Source: Flaviflexus salsibiostraticola (GTDB lineage: Bacteria; Actinomycetota; Actinomycetes; Actinomycetales; Actinomycetaceae). From it: DNA of 64,000 bases. The notes under the pieces are model-generated. The model was not told where the DNA came from. It did not search any database and worked only from the letters and a program-made list of their open reading frames with translations. The stretch lies in contig NZ_CP034438.1 of assembly GCF_003952265.1 (NCBI RefSeq), forward strand, positions 2,170,001-2,234,000. The letters run 5' to 3'. The translations under genes were made by a program, and so were the position numbers. Shown here in pieces: positions 41,757 through 50,909 of this stretch (positions are counted from its first letter, which is position 1; every line of letters begins with the position of its first letter).

Positions 41757-42761
41757 ATGGCCGTCAACCTCAAGGGCAGGTCATTCCTCAAGGAAATCGA
41801 CTTCACTCAAGAAGAGTGGATGTACCTGCTTGACCTGGCCGCTGAACTCAAGGCGGCGAAGAAGAACGGTACCGAGACCCAGTACCTCAAGGGCAAGAAC
41901 ATCGCCCTCATCTTTGAGAAGACCTCGACGAGGACCCGCTGCGCGTTCGAAGTCGGCGCCTACGACCAGGGTGCGAACATCACGTACCTCGACCCGAGCG
42001 GCTCGCAGATGGGCCACAAGGAGTCGGTGGAGGACACCGCCCGCGTGCTCGGCCGCTTCTACGACGGAATCGAGTTCCGCGGCCACAAGCAGGAGCATGT
42101 CGACACTCTCGCCAAGCTCGCCGGCGTCCCCGTGTGGAACGGCCTGACCGATGACTGGCACCCCACCCAGACGCTCGCCGATCAGCTGACGATGCACGAG
42201 GCCTCGGGCAAGCCCTACAACGAGATCACGGTCGCGTTCGTCGGGGACACCCGCAACAACGTGGCGAACTCCCTCCTCGTCGGCGGTGCTCTCATCGGCA
42301 TGAACGTCAAGATGGTCGGCCCGAAGGAGCTCGAGACGATCCCCGAGGTTCGCGAGATCGCGGCCAAGCTGGCGGAGAAGTCGGGTTCGGAGATCACGTA
42401 CGAGAACGATCCCAAGAAGGGCGTCGAAGGCGCCGATTTCATCTACACCGACATCTGGGTCTCCATGGGCGAGCCGGCTGAGGTGTGGGATGCGCGGATC
42501 GAGCAGCTCAGCCCCTACCAGGTCAACAAGGAGCTCCTCGCCGCCACCGGCAAGGACGCGAAGTTCCTCCACTGCCTCCCGGCGTTCCACGACACGAACA
42601 CCAAGGTCGGCCAGGACATCTTCGAGAAGACCGGCATGGGCAACGGGCTCGAGGTGACGAACGACGTCTTCGAGTCGGACGCATCGCTCGTCTTCGACGA
42701 GGCCGAGAACCGCATGCACACGATCAAGGCCGTCATGGTCGCGACCCTCGGGGAGATGTGA
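41757..42761 (+). CDS. arcB: Ornithine carbamoyltransferase, catabolic
   Basis: A 334-residue enzyme. The carbamoyl phosphate motif is [20 protein letters not shown], the substrate loop is [14 protein letters not shown], and [17 protein letters not shown] is the normal linking segment. In the deiminase pathway it splits citrulline with phosphate into ornithine and carbamoyl phosphate; the biosynthetic reverse is also possible. It starts 36 nt after arcA with AAAGG as ribosome binding site. The position between arcA and arcC supports the catabolic role. Confidence 0.95.
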   Translation: MAVNLKGRSFLKEIDFTQEEWMYLLDLAAELKAAKKNGTETQYLKGKNIALIFEKTSTRTRCAFEVGAYDQGANITYLDPSGSQMGHKESVEDTARVLGRFYDGIEFRGHKQEHVDTLAKLAGVPVWNGLTDDWHPTQTLADQLTMHEASGKPYNEITVAFVGDTRNNVANSLLVGGALIGMNVKMVGPKELETIPEVREIAAKLAEKSGSEITYENDPKKGVEGADFIYTDIWVSMGEPAEVWDARIEQLSPYQVNKELLAATGKDAKFLHCLPAFHDTNTKVGQDIFEKTGMGNGLEVTNDVFESDASLVFDEAENRMHTIKAVMVATLGEM

Positions 42762-42762
42762 G

Positions 42763-43725
42763 ATGAGGATTGTTGCAGCTCTCGGTGGCAACGCTCTTCT
42801 CGAGCGCGGCCAGAAGCCGGACGCTGCCCCGCAGATCGAGAACGTGAGGAAGGCTGTCGACTCCCTCGGGCTGCTGGCAGATGACCACGAGCTCGTCCTC
42901 ACGCACGGCAACGGCCCTCAGGTCGGCGTTCTCGCCCTCCAGTCGGCTAACGACGACACGCTGTCCGAGCCCTATCCCTTCGACACGCTCGGTGCGATGA
43001 CGCAGGGCATGATCGGGTACTGGATGCTTCAGGCACTCCAGAACAGGCTGCCCGATCGTCCTGTCGCATCGATCATCAACCAGACCCTGGTCCTCGCCGG
43101 CGACCCGGCCTTCGACAACCCGACGAAGTTCGTCGGAGCGGTGTACACCGAGGACGAGGCGAAGGTCTTCGAGCGGGAGCGCGGCTGGGTCATGCGCGAG
43201 GACGGCAAGTACTGGCGTCGCGTGGTCGCCTCCCCGATGCCGCAGCGGATCATCGAGACGCGGATCATCCGCACGCTCGTCGACACGGGTGCTGTGGTGG
43301 TCTGCTCGGGCGGCGGCGGCATCCCCGTCATCCGCGATGAGAAGGGCAACCGCGTCGGCATCGAGGCCGTCATCGACAAGGACCTGACGGGCTCAGTCCT
43401 CGCCGAAGCTCTCGACGCGGACATGTTCATGATCCTCACGGACGTGCCCGCGGTGCTCGACAACTACGGAACCCCGGAGGAGACCGAGATCCGCTCGGCC
43501 ACCCCGGCGATGATGCGGTCGAAGGGATTCGCCGCGGGGTCGATGGGTCCCAAGGTCGAAGCTGCATGCCGCTTCGTCGAACTGACCGGCAACGTCGCGG
43601 CCATCGGCCGCCTCGAGGATGCCGTGAAGATCATCAACGGTGAGGCGGGCACGCTCATCACGCCCGGAGGCTTCTACGGCGGAATCGTCGACGGCCGGCC
43701 GAGCACATTCACAACAGACAACTGA
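42763..43725 (+). CDS. arcC: Carbamate kinase
   Basis: A 320-residue enzyme that transfers the phosphate of carbamoyl phosphate to ADP, giving ATP, ammonia and CO2. Typical stretches: VAALGGNALLERGQ, LVLTHGNGPQVGVLALQ, VICSGGGGIPVI-like VVCSGGGGIPVIRDE, AVIDKDLTGSVLAEALDADMF and FAAGSMGPKVEAACRFVE. It begins two nt after the arcB stop, so it is translated together with it. Confidence 0.96.
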   Translation: MRIVAALGGNALLERGQKPDAAPQIENVRKAVDSLGLLADDHELVLTHGNGPQVGVLALQSANDDTLSEPYPFDTLGAMTQGMIGYWMLQALQNRLPDRPVASIINQTLVLAGDPAFDNPTKFVGAVYTEDEAKVFERERGWVMREDGKYWRRVVASPMPQRIIETRIIRTLVDTGAVVVCSGGGGIPVIRDEKGNRVGIEAVIDKDLTGSVLAEALDADMFMILTDVPAVLDNYGTPEETEIRSATPAMMRSKGFAAGSMGPKVEAACRFVELTGNVAAIGRLEDAVKIINGEAGTLITPGGFYGGIVDGRPSTFTTDN

Positions 43726-43824
43726 AAACTTCTGGCCGGGGGGAGACTCCCTCCGACCGGGCGGGAGAGATCCCGCGAAGAAGCTAGCACCGACAATGGT
43801 GTTGAGACTAGGAGATGAAGGACC

Positions 43825-44952
43825 ATGACAAAAATTGTCAACTCATGGAACGACTTCGATCCGCTGAAGCGGGTCATCGTCGGCAAGGCTGATTTCTCGG
43901 TCATCCCCGATGAGGAGCCGGCAACCTCGGAGAAGGTGCCCGTCGATTCGGAGATGCGCGGAATGTGGGGCCCCCGCCCCACCGAGACCGTCGAGAAGGC
44001 CAATGAGGCGCTCGATCGCCTGGCGAAGGAGCTCGAGAGCCGCGGCGTCATCGTCGACCGCCCGACCCCGATCCAGTGGAACCAGGCCATGATCACCCCG
44101 GACTTCCGTGCACAGTCCGGCATGACCCAGATGCCTCCCCGCGACATCCTGCTCACCATGGGCAACGAGATCATGGCGTCGGCGAACTCCTTCCGCTGCC
44201 GCTACTTCGAGTACCTCGCATACTGGCCGCTCATGAACCAGTACTTCGAGGAGGATCCGGAGTTCCTCTGGACGCAGGCTCCCCGCCCGCGCCTCACCGA
44301 CAAGTCGTACAAGCACAACTACTACGATGAGAAGATCTCGATCGAGGAGCGCCTCGAGCGCACCGCGAACCTGGACTTCGTCACGACCGAGGTAGAGCCC
44401 ATGTGGGACGCGGCCGACGTGCTGCGCCTCGGCAAGGACCTCTTCATCCAGCACGGTCTCACGACCAACCGCAAGGCCATGGAGTGGTTCAAGCGCTACT
44501 ACCCGGAGCACCGCGTCCACGCGGTCAACTTCCCCGGTGACCCCTACCCGATCCACATCGACGCGACCTTCGTGCCGCTCCGCCCGGGACTCATCATCAA
44601 CAACCCCGAGCGCCGTCTGCCCGAAGCACAGCGGAAGATCTTCGAAGCCAACGATTGGCAGATCGTCGACGCGGCCCAGCCGGCTCACACCGAGCCGCCG
44701 CCCCTGTGCTACTCCTCGGTGTGGCTCTCGATGAACTGCCTCGTCCTCGATCACAAGAACGTGATCGTTGAGGCCTCCGAGGTCAACCAGCTGGAGCAGA
44801 TGGAGAAGCTCGGCATGAACCCGATTCCGGTTGATTTCCGTGACGCCTACGCATTCGGCGGCGGTCTCCACTGCTCGACTGCCGACGTGTACCGCGAAGG
44901 CAGCATGGAGGACTACTTCCCGAATCAGGTCGACGACCCGACTCTCGTCTGA
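43825..44952 (+). CDS. Amidinotransferase, arginine:glycine amidinotransferase-like
   Basis: A 375-residue member of the pentein (guanidine-modifying) superfamily. The sequence follows the vertebrate and cyanobacterial arginine:glycine amidinotransferase pattern: catalytic Asp D195 in EPMWDAADVLRLGKD, His H244 in PIHIDATFVPL and Cys C350 in FGGGLHCSTADVYREGS, with SVWLSMNCLVLD between. Such enzymes move the amidino group of arginine to an amine acceptor, leaving ornithine. It lies 99 nt after arcC, behind a few weak hairpins, and ends in a strong terminator. Its placement suggests that it diverts arginine or uses ornithine and arginine of the arc pathway. The acceptor (glycine or another amine) is not known from the sequence. 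It is distinct from arcA, which also is a pentein. Confidence 0.85.
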   Translation: MTKIVNSWNDFDPLKRVIVGKADFSVIPDEEPATSEKVPVDSEMRGMWGPRPTETVEKANEALDRLAKELESRGVIVDRPTPIQWNQAMITPDFRAQSGMTQMPPRDILLTMGNEIMASANSFRCRYFEYLAYWPLMNQYFEEDPEFLWTQAPRPRLTDKSYKHNYYDEKISIEERLERTANLDFVTTEVEPMWDAADVLRLGKDLFIQHGLTTNRKAMEWFKRYYPEHRVHAVNFPGDPYPIHIDATFVPLRPGLIINNPERRLPEAQRKIFEANDWQIVDAAQPAHTEPPPLCYSSVWLSMNCLVLDHKNVIVEASEVNQLEQMEKLGMNPIPVDFRDAYAFGGGLHCSTADVYREGSMEDYFPNQVDDPTLV

Positions 44953-44958
44953 CATGAA

Positions 44959-44988
44959 GGGTGAGGCGGGGTGGACCCCGCCTCACCC
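44959..44988 (+). terminator. 13-bp terminator after the arc operon
   Basis: GGGTGAGGCGGGG (44959-44971) pairs with CCCCGCCTCACCC (44976-44988), loop TGGA. A second hairpin (44992-45001 with 45019-45028) follows. Confidence 0.87.
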
Positions 44989-45200
44989 TCTGGCCGGGAC
45001 CTGAACCGTGTGGGGCGAGGTCCCGGCCGCCAGACCTTTGAAAGATCGATGATCGAGTTATTCCAGTTCGATAACGCTAATCCACGAAATGCCGGGCACG
45101 AACGAGGTCGACAACGAAAACCCTCGAGACCTTGTCCGCCCGGCGTACGGTTGTGAGCCACCATTGTCAGTCCGCACGGGGCGTCTAGGTGTCGGTTTGC

Positions 45201-45219
45201 GCCCCAGAATGCTTGGGGC
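45201..45219 (-). terminator. Hairpin just past the pafA stop codon
   Basis: GCCCCA (45201-45206) pairs with TGGGGC (45214-45219). Reading leftward it lies five nt past the stop of pafA and could end the Pup operon. Confidence 0.55.
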
Positions 45220-45223
45220 TGGT

Positions 45224-46618
45224 TCAGACGAGCGGTCCAAGACCTGCCTTGAGGCGAGCCAGCGCACTGCGGTTCTGCGGCGGCAGGGCTCTCATCGTCT
45301 CGATGAGCGCATCCACCCGCCCATCCTCCGACGCGTTCGCGTCCATGAGGTCGATCTGCGGGTGGGGCGGGGAGTCGAGCCGGACATGCGTCCACGAGAC
45401 CGACGTCGACAGCTCGAGCCGGTCGGCCTCCGCGATGAACTGACCTCGAACGGCTGCCCGGGTGTCGGCCGGCGGTGTGTGGCAAGCCTTCTCGATCTCG
45501 ACGTCCTCCACGAGACGCGTCATGTTGCCCGACCTCCGCAGGCGCTCGGCGAGCCCCCGGTCGCGATCGATGTCGTGGTAGGCGAGATCGATGCGGGCGA
45601 TCACAGGGGAGGAGAGTGGGACACCGTACCGGGCGGCCGCCTGGTCGAGAAGGGCGCGCTTGCACAGCCAATCGATTGACCGGGAGATGCTCCCGTGGTC
45701 ACCGGCTCGGAGCCGTTCGAGGGTGAAGCGGACGTCCGCGAGATCGGCCTGGCCCGCACAGCGCCGGAGCACCTCCTCCTGCATCGCCAGAGCCGTCATC
45801 GTCGTCCCACTCGCCAGCGACACGGGTGCCTTCGGCCCGAGTCGGGACGTGTCGTGGAGTGCGGTGATCGGATCGGCGAGCTCCAGATCGGCGAGCGATC
45901 CCCCGTCCTCGAGGAAGTCGAGGACGGCGGCGGTCAGCCGCAGCTTCATCTCCGTCGCCGTGTCGGCGATGTTGGAGTCCCCGTAGGTGACCTGAAGACG
46001 GCCGAAACGGCTCGCATCGGCGTGTGCCTCCTCGCGGGTGACGATGAGGGGGCGGCTCCGTGTCGGATCGGGGGACATGACGGACTGGATGTGGAACGCA
46101 CGTCGAGAGAGGACGTGGACCCCGTCGGCGACGCCACCGACACCGGTGAGGATGGGGCGCGTCGCGAGGAAAGAGATGAATCCGGGGTCGAGTGCCTCGA
46201 TCGTCGATCGGGCGACCTGATAGTTCTCGTGGCACCCGAAGGTTGCGTCGGCGGAGTCGGTGTTCGTCTTGAGAATATGGAGGCGGATGTTCTGCCCGGC
46301 GAGCCGCTCATTCGCCGCTGTCAGGAGATCGCGCAGCATGGCCTCGCCGGCGCGGTCCTGGAGGACCGCATCGCGCGGCGATGCGCATTCGGCCGTCGCG
46401 TACTCAGGGTGTGACCCGAGGTCGACGTAGAGGCGGCCCCCGTTGCTCAGATACCGGTTCGTCGACCGGCTGTGAGCCCGCGTGCCGCGGAACAGTTCGG
46501 TGACGGACTCGGCGGGCGTGAGCGGGGCCGAATCCTCGCCGGGGACCGATTCGATGCGATCGGCGACGATCGCGTATTCAGTCTCGAGACCAAGGATGCG
46601 GGGAGGATGCCCCGTCAC
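45224..46618 (-). CDS. pafA: Pup-protein ligase PafA
   Basis: A 464-residue carboxylate-amine ligase of the glutamine synthetase-like fold. It activates the C-terminal Glu of Pup with ATP and joins it to a Lys of the target protein. Landmarks: LGLETEYAIV at the N-terminus (Mg/ATP Glu), RYLSNGGRLYVDLGSHPEYATAEC, HILKTNTDSADATFGCHENYQ and DLAYHDIDRDRGLAERL. It lacks the loop insertion of Dop. The start codon is GTG at 46618, overlapping the pup stop by 4 nt (GTGA). The absence of prcB and prcA between pup and pafA is notable, since in mycobacteria the proteasome genes stand there. Confidence 0.95.
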   Translation of the reverse strand: MTGHPPRILGLETEYAIVADRIESVPGEDSAPLTPAESVTELFRGTRAHSRSTNRYLSNGGRLYVDLGSHPEYATAECASPRDAVLQDRAGEAMLRDLLTAANERLAGQNIRLHILKTNTDSADATFGCHENYQVARSTIEALDPGFISFLATRPILTGVGGVADGVHVLSRRAFHIQSVMSPDPTRSRPLIVTREEAHADASRFGRLQVTYGDSNIADTATEMKLRLTAAVLDFLEDGGSLADLELADPITALHDTSRLGPKAPVSLASGTTMTALAMQEEVLRRCAGQADLADVRFTLERLRAGDHGSISRSIDWLCKRALLDQAAARYGVPLSSPVIARIDLAYHDIDRDRGLAERLRRSGNMTRLVEDVEIEKACHTPPADTRAAVRGQFIAEADRLELSTSVSWTHVRLDSPPHPQIDLMDANASEDGRVDALIETMRALPPQNRSALARLKAGLGPLV

Positions 46619-46797
46619 TGGCCGCCCTCCTGAATGAAGCCCTTGACGAACTCGACGACGTTCTCCTCGAGGATGTCGTCGATCTCGTCGAGGACGGAGC
46701 TGAAGTCCTGGCCTGCGGCGGACGGCGGCAGGGGGGCCGGTGCGTCGCCCTCAGGCGCGTCCCCGTCGTGGCGGCGGAAGCTCTGATTCTCTGTCAT
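46615..46797 (-). CDS. pup: Prokaryotic ubiquitin-like protein Pup
   Basis: A 60-residue disordered protein, start overlapping the dop stop by 4 nt. The C-terminal half forms the helix that binds the ATPase (SSVLDEIDDILEENVVEFVKGF), and the last three residues are GGQ, so deamidation by Dop to GGE is needed before ligation. The N-terminal half is polar and charged (SFRRHDGDAPEGDAP). Length and end are typical. It is a covalent tag attached to Lys of target proteins by PafA. Confidence 0.96.
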   Translation of the reverse strand: MTENQSFRRHDGDAPEGDAPAPLPPSAAGQDFSSVLDEIDDILEENVVEFVKGFIQEGGQ

Positions 46798-48395
46798 GGT
46801 TGCCCTTTCGCGTAGACGTCGGGGTCGGCGAGGATGTTCTGCCCCGCGCTCTCGACGAGGGTGAGGATGTCCTCCACGGTCGAGCACTCGCCCATTCGAT
46901 CCTCGAGGTGGGCGAGGCACCCGGCGATTGGGCTCGTCATAGGGATGCGGATGAGCCGGCCGCCGTCGAGCTCGACGACGATGGAGTGCCAGGAGGCTGA
47001 ATAGACCTGCTCGGGGAACCGCCGGATGAGCTCGCCCCTGAACCAGGCCCTGGTCCCGGCAGGTGGAGTGAACTCGGCTTCCTTAATCCATTCGTCCGCC
47101 TCGAGGGTCTCGAATACGCCCCTCTCCATGAGCCGCTCCGGCATCGATCTGCCGGAGCGGATGTCGCTCCACTGCAGGTCCATGGCCGCGAGCTCTGGAG
47201 CGTCCCACGCCAGCCCGTCCCGCTCGCGACGGGCCTCGAGGAGGGCCAGCTTGGTCGCCCACTCCACGTCACCGACGGTCTTGCGCCAGTTGTCCGAGAG
47301 AAGCCCGATCGTGTCCCTCCATCTGTCGAGGATGTCGAGCGTCTCCACGTCGGGGCGGTAGCCGTTGATCTGTTGGTCGACCAGGGCCTGAGCGGTTTGC
47401 TGGTAGACGCTCTGGATCTCCAGCGCCGTCATCCGTCTGCCGTCCGCCAACTCGAGCGCCTCGGTCAGCGAGAGGTCGCGCGAGACGGCCCGGACCGCGG
47501 CGACGGGATCGGTGAGTCGCAGGCTCTTCCACTCCTCGGGCAGGCCGGACGTCTCCAGCACCCAGAGGAGCAGGGACGTCATGCCGAGCTTGAGGAGGGT
47601 GTTCGAGGGGACGCAGTTCGCGTCACCCGTGATGACGTGGAGTCGCCTGTGGAGGTGGGGCTCGGCGTGCGGCTCGTCCCTCGTGTTGACGATGGGGCGG
47701 CTGTAGGTTGTGTGCGGGCCGACGATCGTCTCGATGTAGTCGGCGCGCTGTGAGAGTTGGAAGCCCGCCTCCTCCGAGGCGGGACCGATGCCGACCCGGC
47801 CGGCGCCGACGAGAACGGGGCGGGTGACGAGGAAGGGGACGAGTGCCTCGACGATGTCATCGAACGGCACCGACCTCGAGGTCAGGTAGTTCTCGTGGCA
47901 GCCGTATGCGGCGCCCTTGCCGTCGACGTTGTTCTTGTAGACGACGGCGCCGGAGCCGGTCTCCTCCTGCAGTCTGTCCATAGCGCGGCGCATGATGAGC
48001 TCGCCGGCACGGTCGTAGATGACAGCCTGGCGGGGGCTGATGCATTCGGGCGACGCATACTCGGGATGCCCGTGGTCGACATAGAATCGCGCGCCATTGT
48101 GGAGCACCTTCGTTGTGCCCCGCTGCCAGGAGCGCTCCTGGGCCGTGAGGCTGGCGACCTGGTGGACCCTGTTCCTGTCTGCAATGTGCCTGCGGTCGAC
48201 GATGGGATTGCGCGTATCGAGCATCGGCATCTCACCTGCCAAGTCCCACGCGACATCGTCGACGAACCCGAGGTCGCCCACGGCGTGGGAGTAGGCGGCG
48301 ATGAGGTCGAGCGAGATCTCCTCGGCCGTGTGGGTTCCCGCGGGATCGACGATGCCGTATTCAGTCTCGATCCCCATGATTCGTCGGACAGTCAT
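46794..48395 (-). CDS. dop: Pup deamidase/depupylase Dop
   Basis: A 533-residue enzyme of the same fold as PafA. It deamidates Pup-Gln to Pup-Glu and removes Pup from targets. Landmarks: RRIMGIETEYGI (with the catalytic Asp region shortly after), the Dop-loop insertion around residues 45-80 (WDLAGEMPMLDTRNPIVDRRHIADRN region), FYVDHGHPEYASPECISP and KNNVDGKGAAYGCHENYL. The Dop-loop is the feature that separates it from PafA. It overlaps the arc stop by 4 nt upstream and pup by 4 nt downstream, so all four genes of the operon are translationally coupled. Confidence 0.96.
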   Translation of the reverse strand: MTVRRIMGIETEYGIVDPAGTHTAEEISLDLIAAYSHAVGDLGFVDDVAWDLAGEMPMLDTRNPIVDRRHIADRNRVHQVASLTAQERSWQRGTTKVLHNGARFYVDHGHPEYASPECISPRQAVIYDRAGELIMRRAMDRLQEETGSGAVVYKNNVDGKGAAYGCHENYLTSRSVPFDDIVEALVPFLVTRPVLVGAGRVGIGPASEEAGFQLSQRADYIETIVGPHTTYSRPIVNTRDEPHAEPHLHRRLHVITGDANCVPSNTLLKLGMTSLLLWVLETSGLPEEWKSLRLTDPVAAVRAVSRDLSLTEALELADGRRMTALEIQSVYQQTAQALVDQQINGYRPDVETLDILDRWRDTIGLLSDNWRKTVGDVEWATKLALLEARRERDGLAWDAPELAAMDLQWSDIRSGRSMPERLMERGVFETLEADEWIKEAEFTPPAGTRAWFRGELIRRFPEQVYSASWHSIVVELDGGRLIRIPMTSPIAGCLAHLEDRMGECSTVEDILTLVESAGQNILADPDVYAKGQP

Positions 48396-50005
48396 TGTTT
48401 CCTCAGCAGGTGAACGCGGGTGATCCGCTGGCCGCGGCGCCCGATGAGGCGCTCCCAGTCCTCGAGTGTCCCAGCCGAGTGGAGGCTCGCGTTCTCGCTG
48501 ACCTCATCCTCGACCGCGACCGTCATGTGCCGTCGGGAGAGGCCGCCAGGCAGGCCCGCCAGCTGGTCTTTGATCGACAGCTTCTTCGCCCGGTCGACGA
48601 TGTTGGCGAGCATCGCGCCGGAGGCGAAGTCGTGGGCGTAGAGGATCTCGGTGTCGCCCGAGTCGAAGGTGACCTCGACCTGGGCCGCATCCTCGTCTCG
48701 GACATAGAGCCTCTCGACGACGGTGCGGATGAGGGTGTCGACGGCGCTCTCGCGCGATCCGGCGCGCTCGACCTCGCCGCGGTCGAGCGGAAGATCGGGA
48801 ACGAGGTATTTCGCGAGGATGTCGGCGGCTCCCTGCCTGGTCGGGCGGGAGATGCGGATCTTGACGTCGAGCCGGCCCGGACGGACGATCGCCGGATCGA
48901 TCATGTCCTCCCGGTTCGTCGCACCGATGACGATGACGTTGTCGAGCTCTTCGACCCCATCGATCTCGGCGAGCAGCTGGGGGACGATGGTCGTCTCGAC
49001 GTCGGAGGAACGGCCGGTGCCGCGGGTGCGGAACAGTGAGTCCATCTCGTCGAAGAAGACGATGACCGGCATCCCGCCCTTGGCGCGCTGCCGGGCACGG
49101 GAGAAGATCTTGCGGATCTGTCGCTCCGTCTCGCCGACGTATTTCGTCAGCAGCTCGGGGCCCTTGACGGAGATGAAGAAGGAGCGGGCCTCGACATCGC
49201 CCGTCGTCGCTGCCGCTGTCCGCGCCAGCGAGGTTGCCACCGCCTTGGCGATGAGTGTCTTCCCGCATCCGGGCGGACCGTAGAGGAGGATCCCCTTCGG
49301 GGCGCGGAGGCGGTGAGCCCGATAGTGGCTGGGGAACAGGAACGGGACCTCGATGGAATCCCGGATTGACGCGATCTCGTCGGTGAGGCCGCCGACGTCC
49401 TCGTAGTCGACGTCGGGCACCTCCTCGAGCATGAGCTCCTCGGTATCCTCGCGCTCGACCCGCTCATAGGCGAAGCCGCCGCGGACGTCGGCGCGGACGA
49501 TGTCTCCGGGACGGACCTTGGGCTTGCCGGCGGCGCTGATGAGGCTCTCGGCGAGGCGCAGGACCTTCTCGTCCTCGTCCCGCACCCGCACCGTCACCCT
49601 CGCGTCATCGAGGAAGTCCGTCACCATGACGAGGTCGCCGACATCGTCGAAGCTCTCGCTGGAGATGACGCACATGTGCTCGTTGAGCACGACCTCCCGG
49701 CCGGGAGAGAGACAGGCGAGTGGGACCGTCTGGGCGACCGAGCAGCGGAGCTTGCGGCCGCTGACGATGGCATCGACCGTCCGTGCCGTCCTATTGACGG
49801 CGGCGATGACGCCGAAAGTATTGGGTGTCTCCGTCAGCTGGCGCACCTGGTCGTGGACGGCCGCGAGCTCCTGGCGCGCGGCGCGCAGCGCAGACGCGAG
49901 ACGATCGTTATTCCGTGCGAGCGTCTGATAATCGGGCGACACGTCATGATGGCGAGCGTCAACCGGATATTCTTCGTCTTGTGGGCCAGTCGAGAGATCT
50001 TCCAT
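48392..50005 (-). CDS. arc: AAA ATPase ARC/Mpa without proteasome-docking tail
   Basis: A 537-residue ring ATPase. An N-terminal coiled coil (about 25-60) binds Pup; two OB folds follow (about 63-180); the AAA domain has Walker A GPPGCGKT (243-250), Walker B FFDEMD (D319, E320) and an arginine-finger region near VRPGRLD. It unfolds pupylated proteins. Mpa and other proteasome-linked ARCs end in a short tail with a penultimate Tyr (as in ...QYL) that opens the 20S gate; here the protein ends HLLRKQ with no Tyr. Together with the absence of prcB/prcA in this operon, this suggests a proteasome-independent unfoldase as described in Corynebacterium. The start ATG follows AAGGACG. First gene of the operon. 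Confidence 0.93.
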   Translation of the reverse strand: MEDLSTGPQDEEYPVDARHHDVSPDYQTLARNNDRLASALRAARQELAAVHDQVRQLTETPNTFGVIAAVNRTARTVDAIVSGRKLRCSVAQTVPLACLSPGREVVLNEHMCVISSESFDDVGDLVMVTDFLDDARVTVRVRDEDEKVLRLAESLISAAGKPKVRPGDIVRADVRGGFAYERVEREDTEELMLEEVPDVDYEDVGGLTDEIASIRDSIEVPFLFPSHYRAHRLRAPKGILLYGPPGCGKTLIAKAVATSLARTAAATTGDVEARSFFISVKGPELLTKYVGETERQIRKIFSRARQRAKGGMPVIVFFDEMDSLFRTRGTGRSSDVETTIVPQLLAEIDGVEELDNVIVIGATNREDMIDPAIVRPGRLDVKIRISRPTRQGAADILAKYLVPDLPLDRGEVERAGSRESAVDTLIRTVVERLYVRDEDAAQVEVTFDSGDTEILYAHDFASGAMLANIVDRAKKLSIKDQLAGLPGGLSRRHMTVAVEDEVSENASLHSAGTLEDWERLIGRRGQRITRVHLLRKQ

Positions 50006-50176
50006 GCGTCGTCCTTGACTCCATTCTGATTTCTAGCACGACAGTACCATTCTTGTGTTACCCTCGACCTGGGACTTTAGGGAACCGATGGGAAGACGCT
50101 TGGATCAGAGCGTCCGGTGTGCATGAGTGCTCCGGCAGCCACTGCCGTGCCATCGACGTGAAGTGAGTAGGACGAC

Positions 50177-50761
50177 ATGACGACGCCAAGTCTGACGAAA
50201 GGTGAGCAGAGGCAGCGGGACCTTGTCCGCGCGGCGGCCGAGATCCTCCGCGAGGAGGGCCCTGGAGCTGTTTCCCACCGCAAGGTCGCGGCGCGGGCCT
50301 CTGCCTCGCTGTCCGCGACGACGTATTATTTCACGGGCCTCGACGATCTTCTCGGACAAGCCGCCTCGCTGAATTTCAACGGGTGGATCGAGCGCGCGGC
50401 CCGTGTCGCGGCCGAGCTCGAGAACCGCGAGCCGCCGACGAGCATGGACGATGCGGTCGAGATCGTCCTCAAGTCCTGTCTGCCCTCTGATGCGCCCCTC
50501 GAGAACCACTACCTCCAGCTGACGGCTGCCGCCGAGTACCCCGCGGTTCGCAAGGTCTACGACGACAACAGGTCGGCTCTTGACGACGCGATCGGAACCG
50601 TCCTCGCGTGGATGGGGTCGAGGCTGTCGGCGCGACTCGTCCTCGCCGTCGTCGATGGGGCGGCCGTTGAGGCCCTATCCGAGGGTCGAGATATCCGTGA
50701 GACGGCACGAGCTCTCGTTCGCGAGCTCTTCGTCAGCATGGGGGAGTTCGCGGCCGACTAG
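50177..50761 (+). CDS. TetR-family transcriptional regulator
   Basis: A 194-residue regulator. The N-terminal DNA-binding domain (about residues 12-60) reads RQRDLVRAAAEILREEGPGAVSHRKVAARASASLSATTYYFTGLDDLL, a normal TetR helix-turn-helix. The C-terminal ligand domain is all-helical and unassigned. It diverges from the arc operon (172 nt between start codons), so it could regulate that operon or itself, but no clear palindrome was seen there. The start follows GTGAGTAGGA. Target and ligand unknown. Confidence 0.88.
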   Translation: MTTPSLTKGEQRQRDLVRAAAEILREEGPGAVSHRKVAARASASLSATTYYFTGLDDLLGQAASLNFNGWIERAARVAAELENREPPTSMDDAVEIVLKSCLPSDAPLENHYLQLTAAAEYPAVRKVYDDNRSALDDAIGTVLAWMGSRLSARLVLAVVDGAAVEALSEGRDIRETARALVRELFVSMGEFAAD

Positions 50762-50909
50762 AGGCCCGCGGCGGACCCGTTCCCCGCCATCGCGAAACGG
50801 GCCCTCCAACTATGGTGCCGAACCTCGCCTGTGATGTCCAACTCACACCGCAGGCGCGTCGGGACCAGACGGTCGTGTCCACGCGGCAGAGCGTCGGTGA
50901 CGAGACCCG

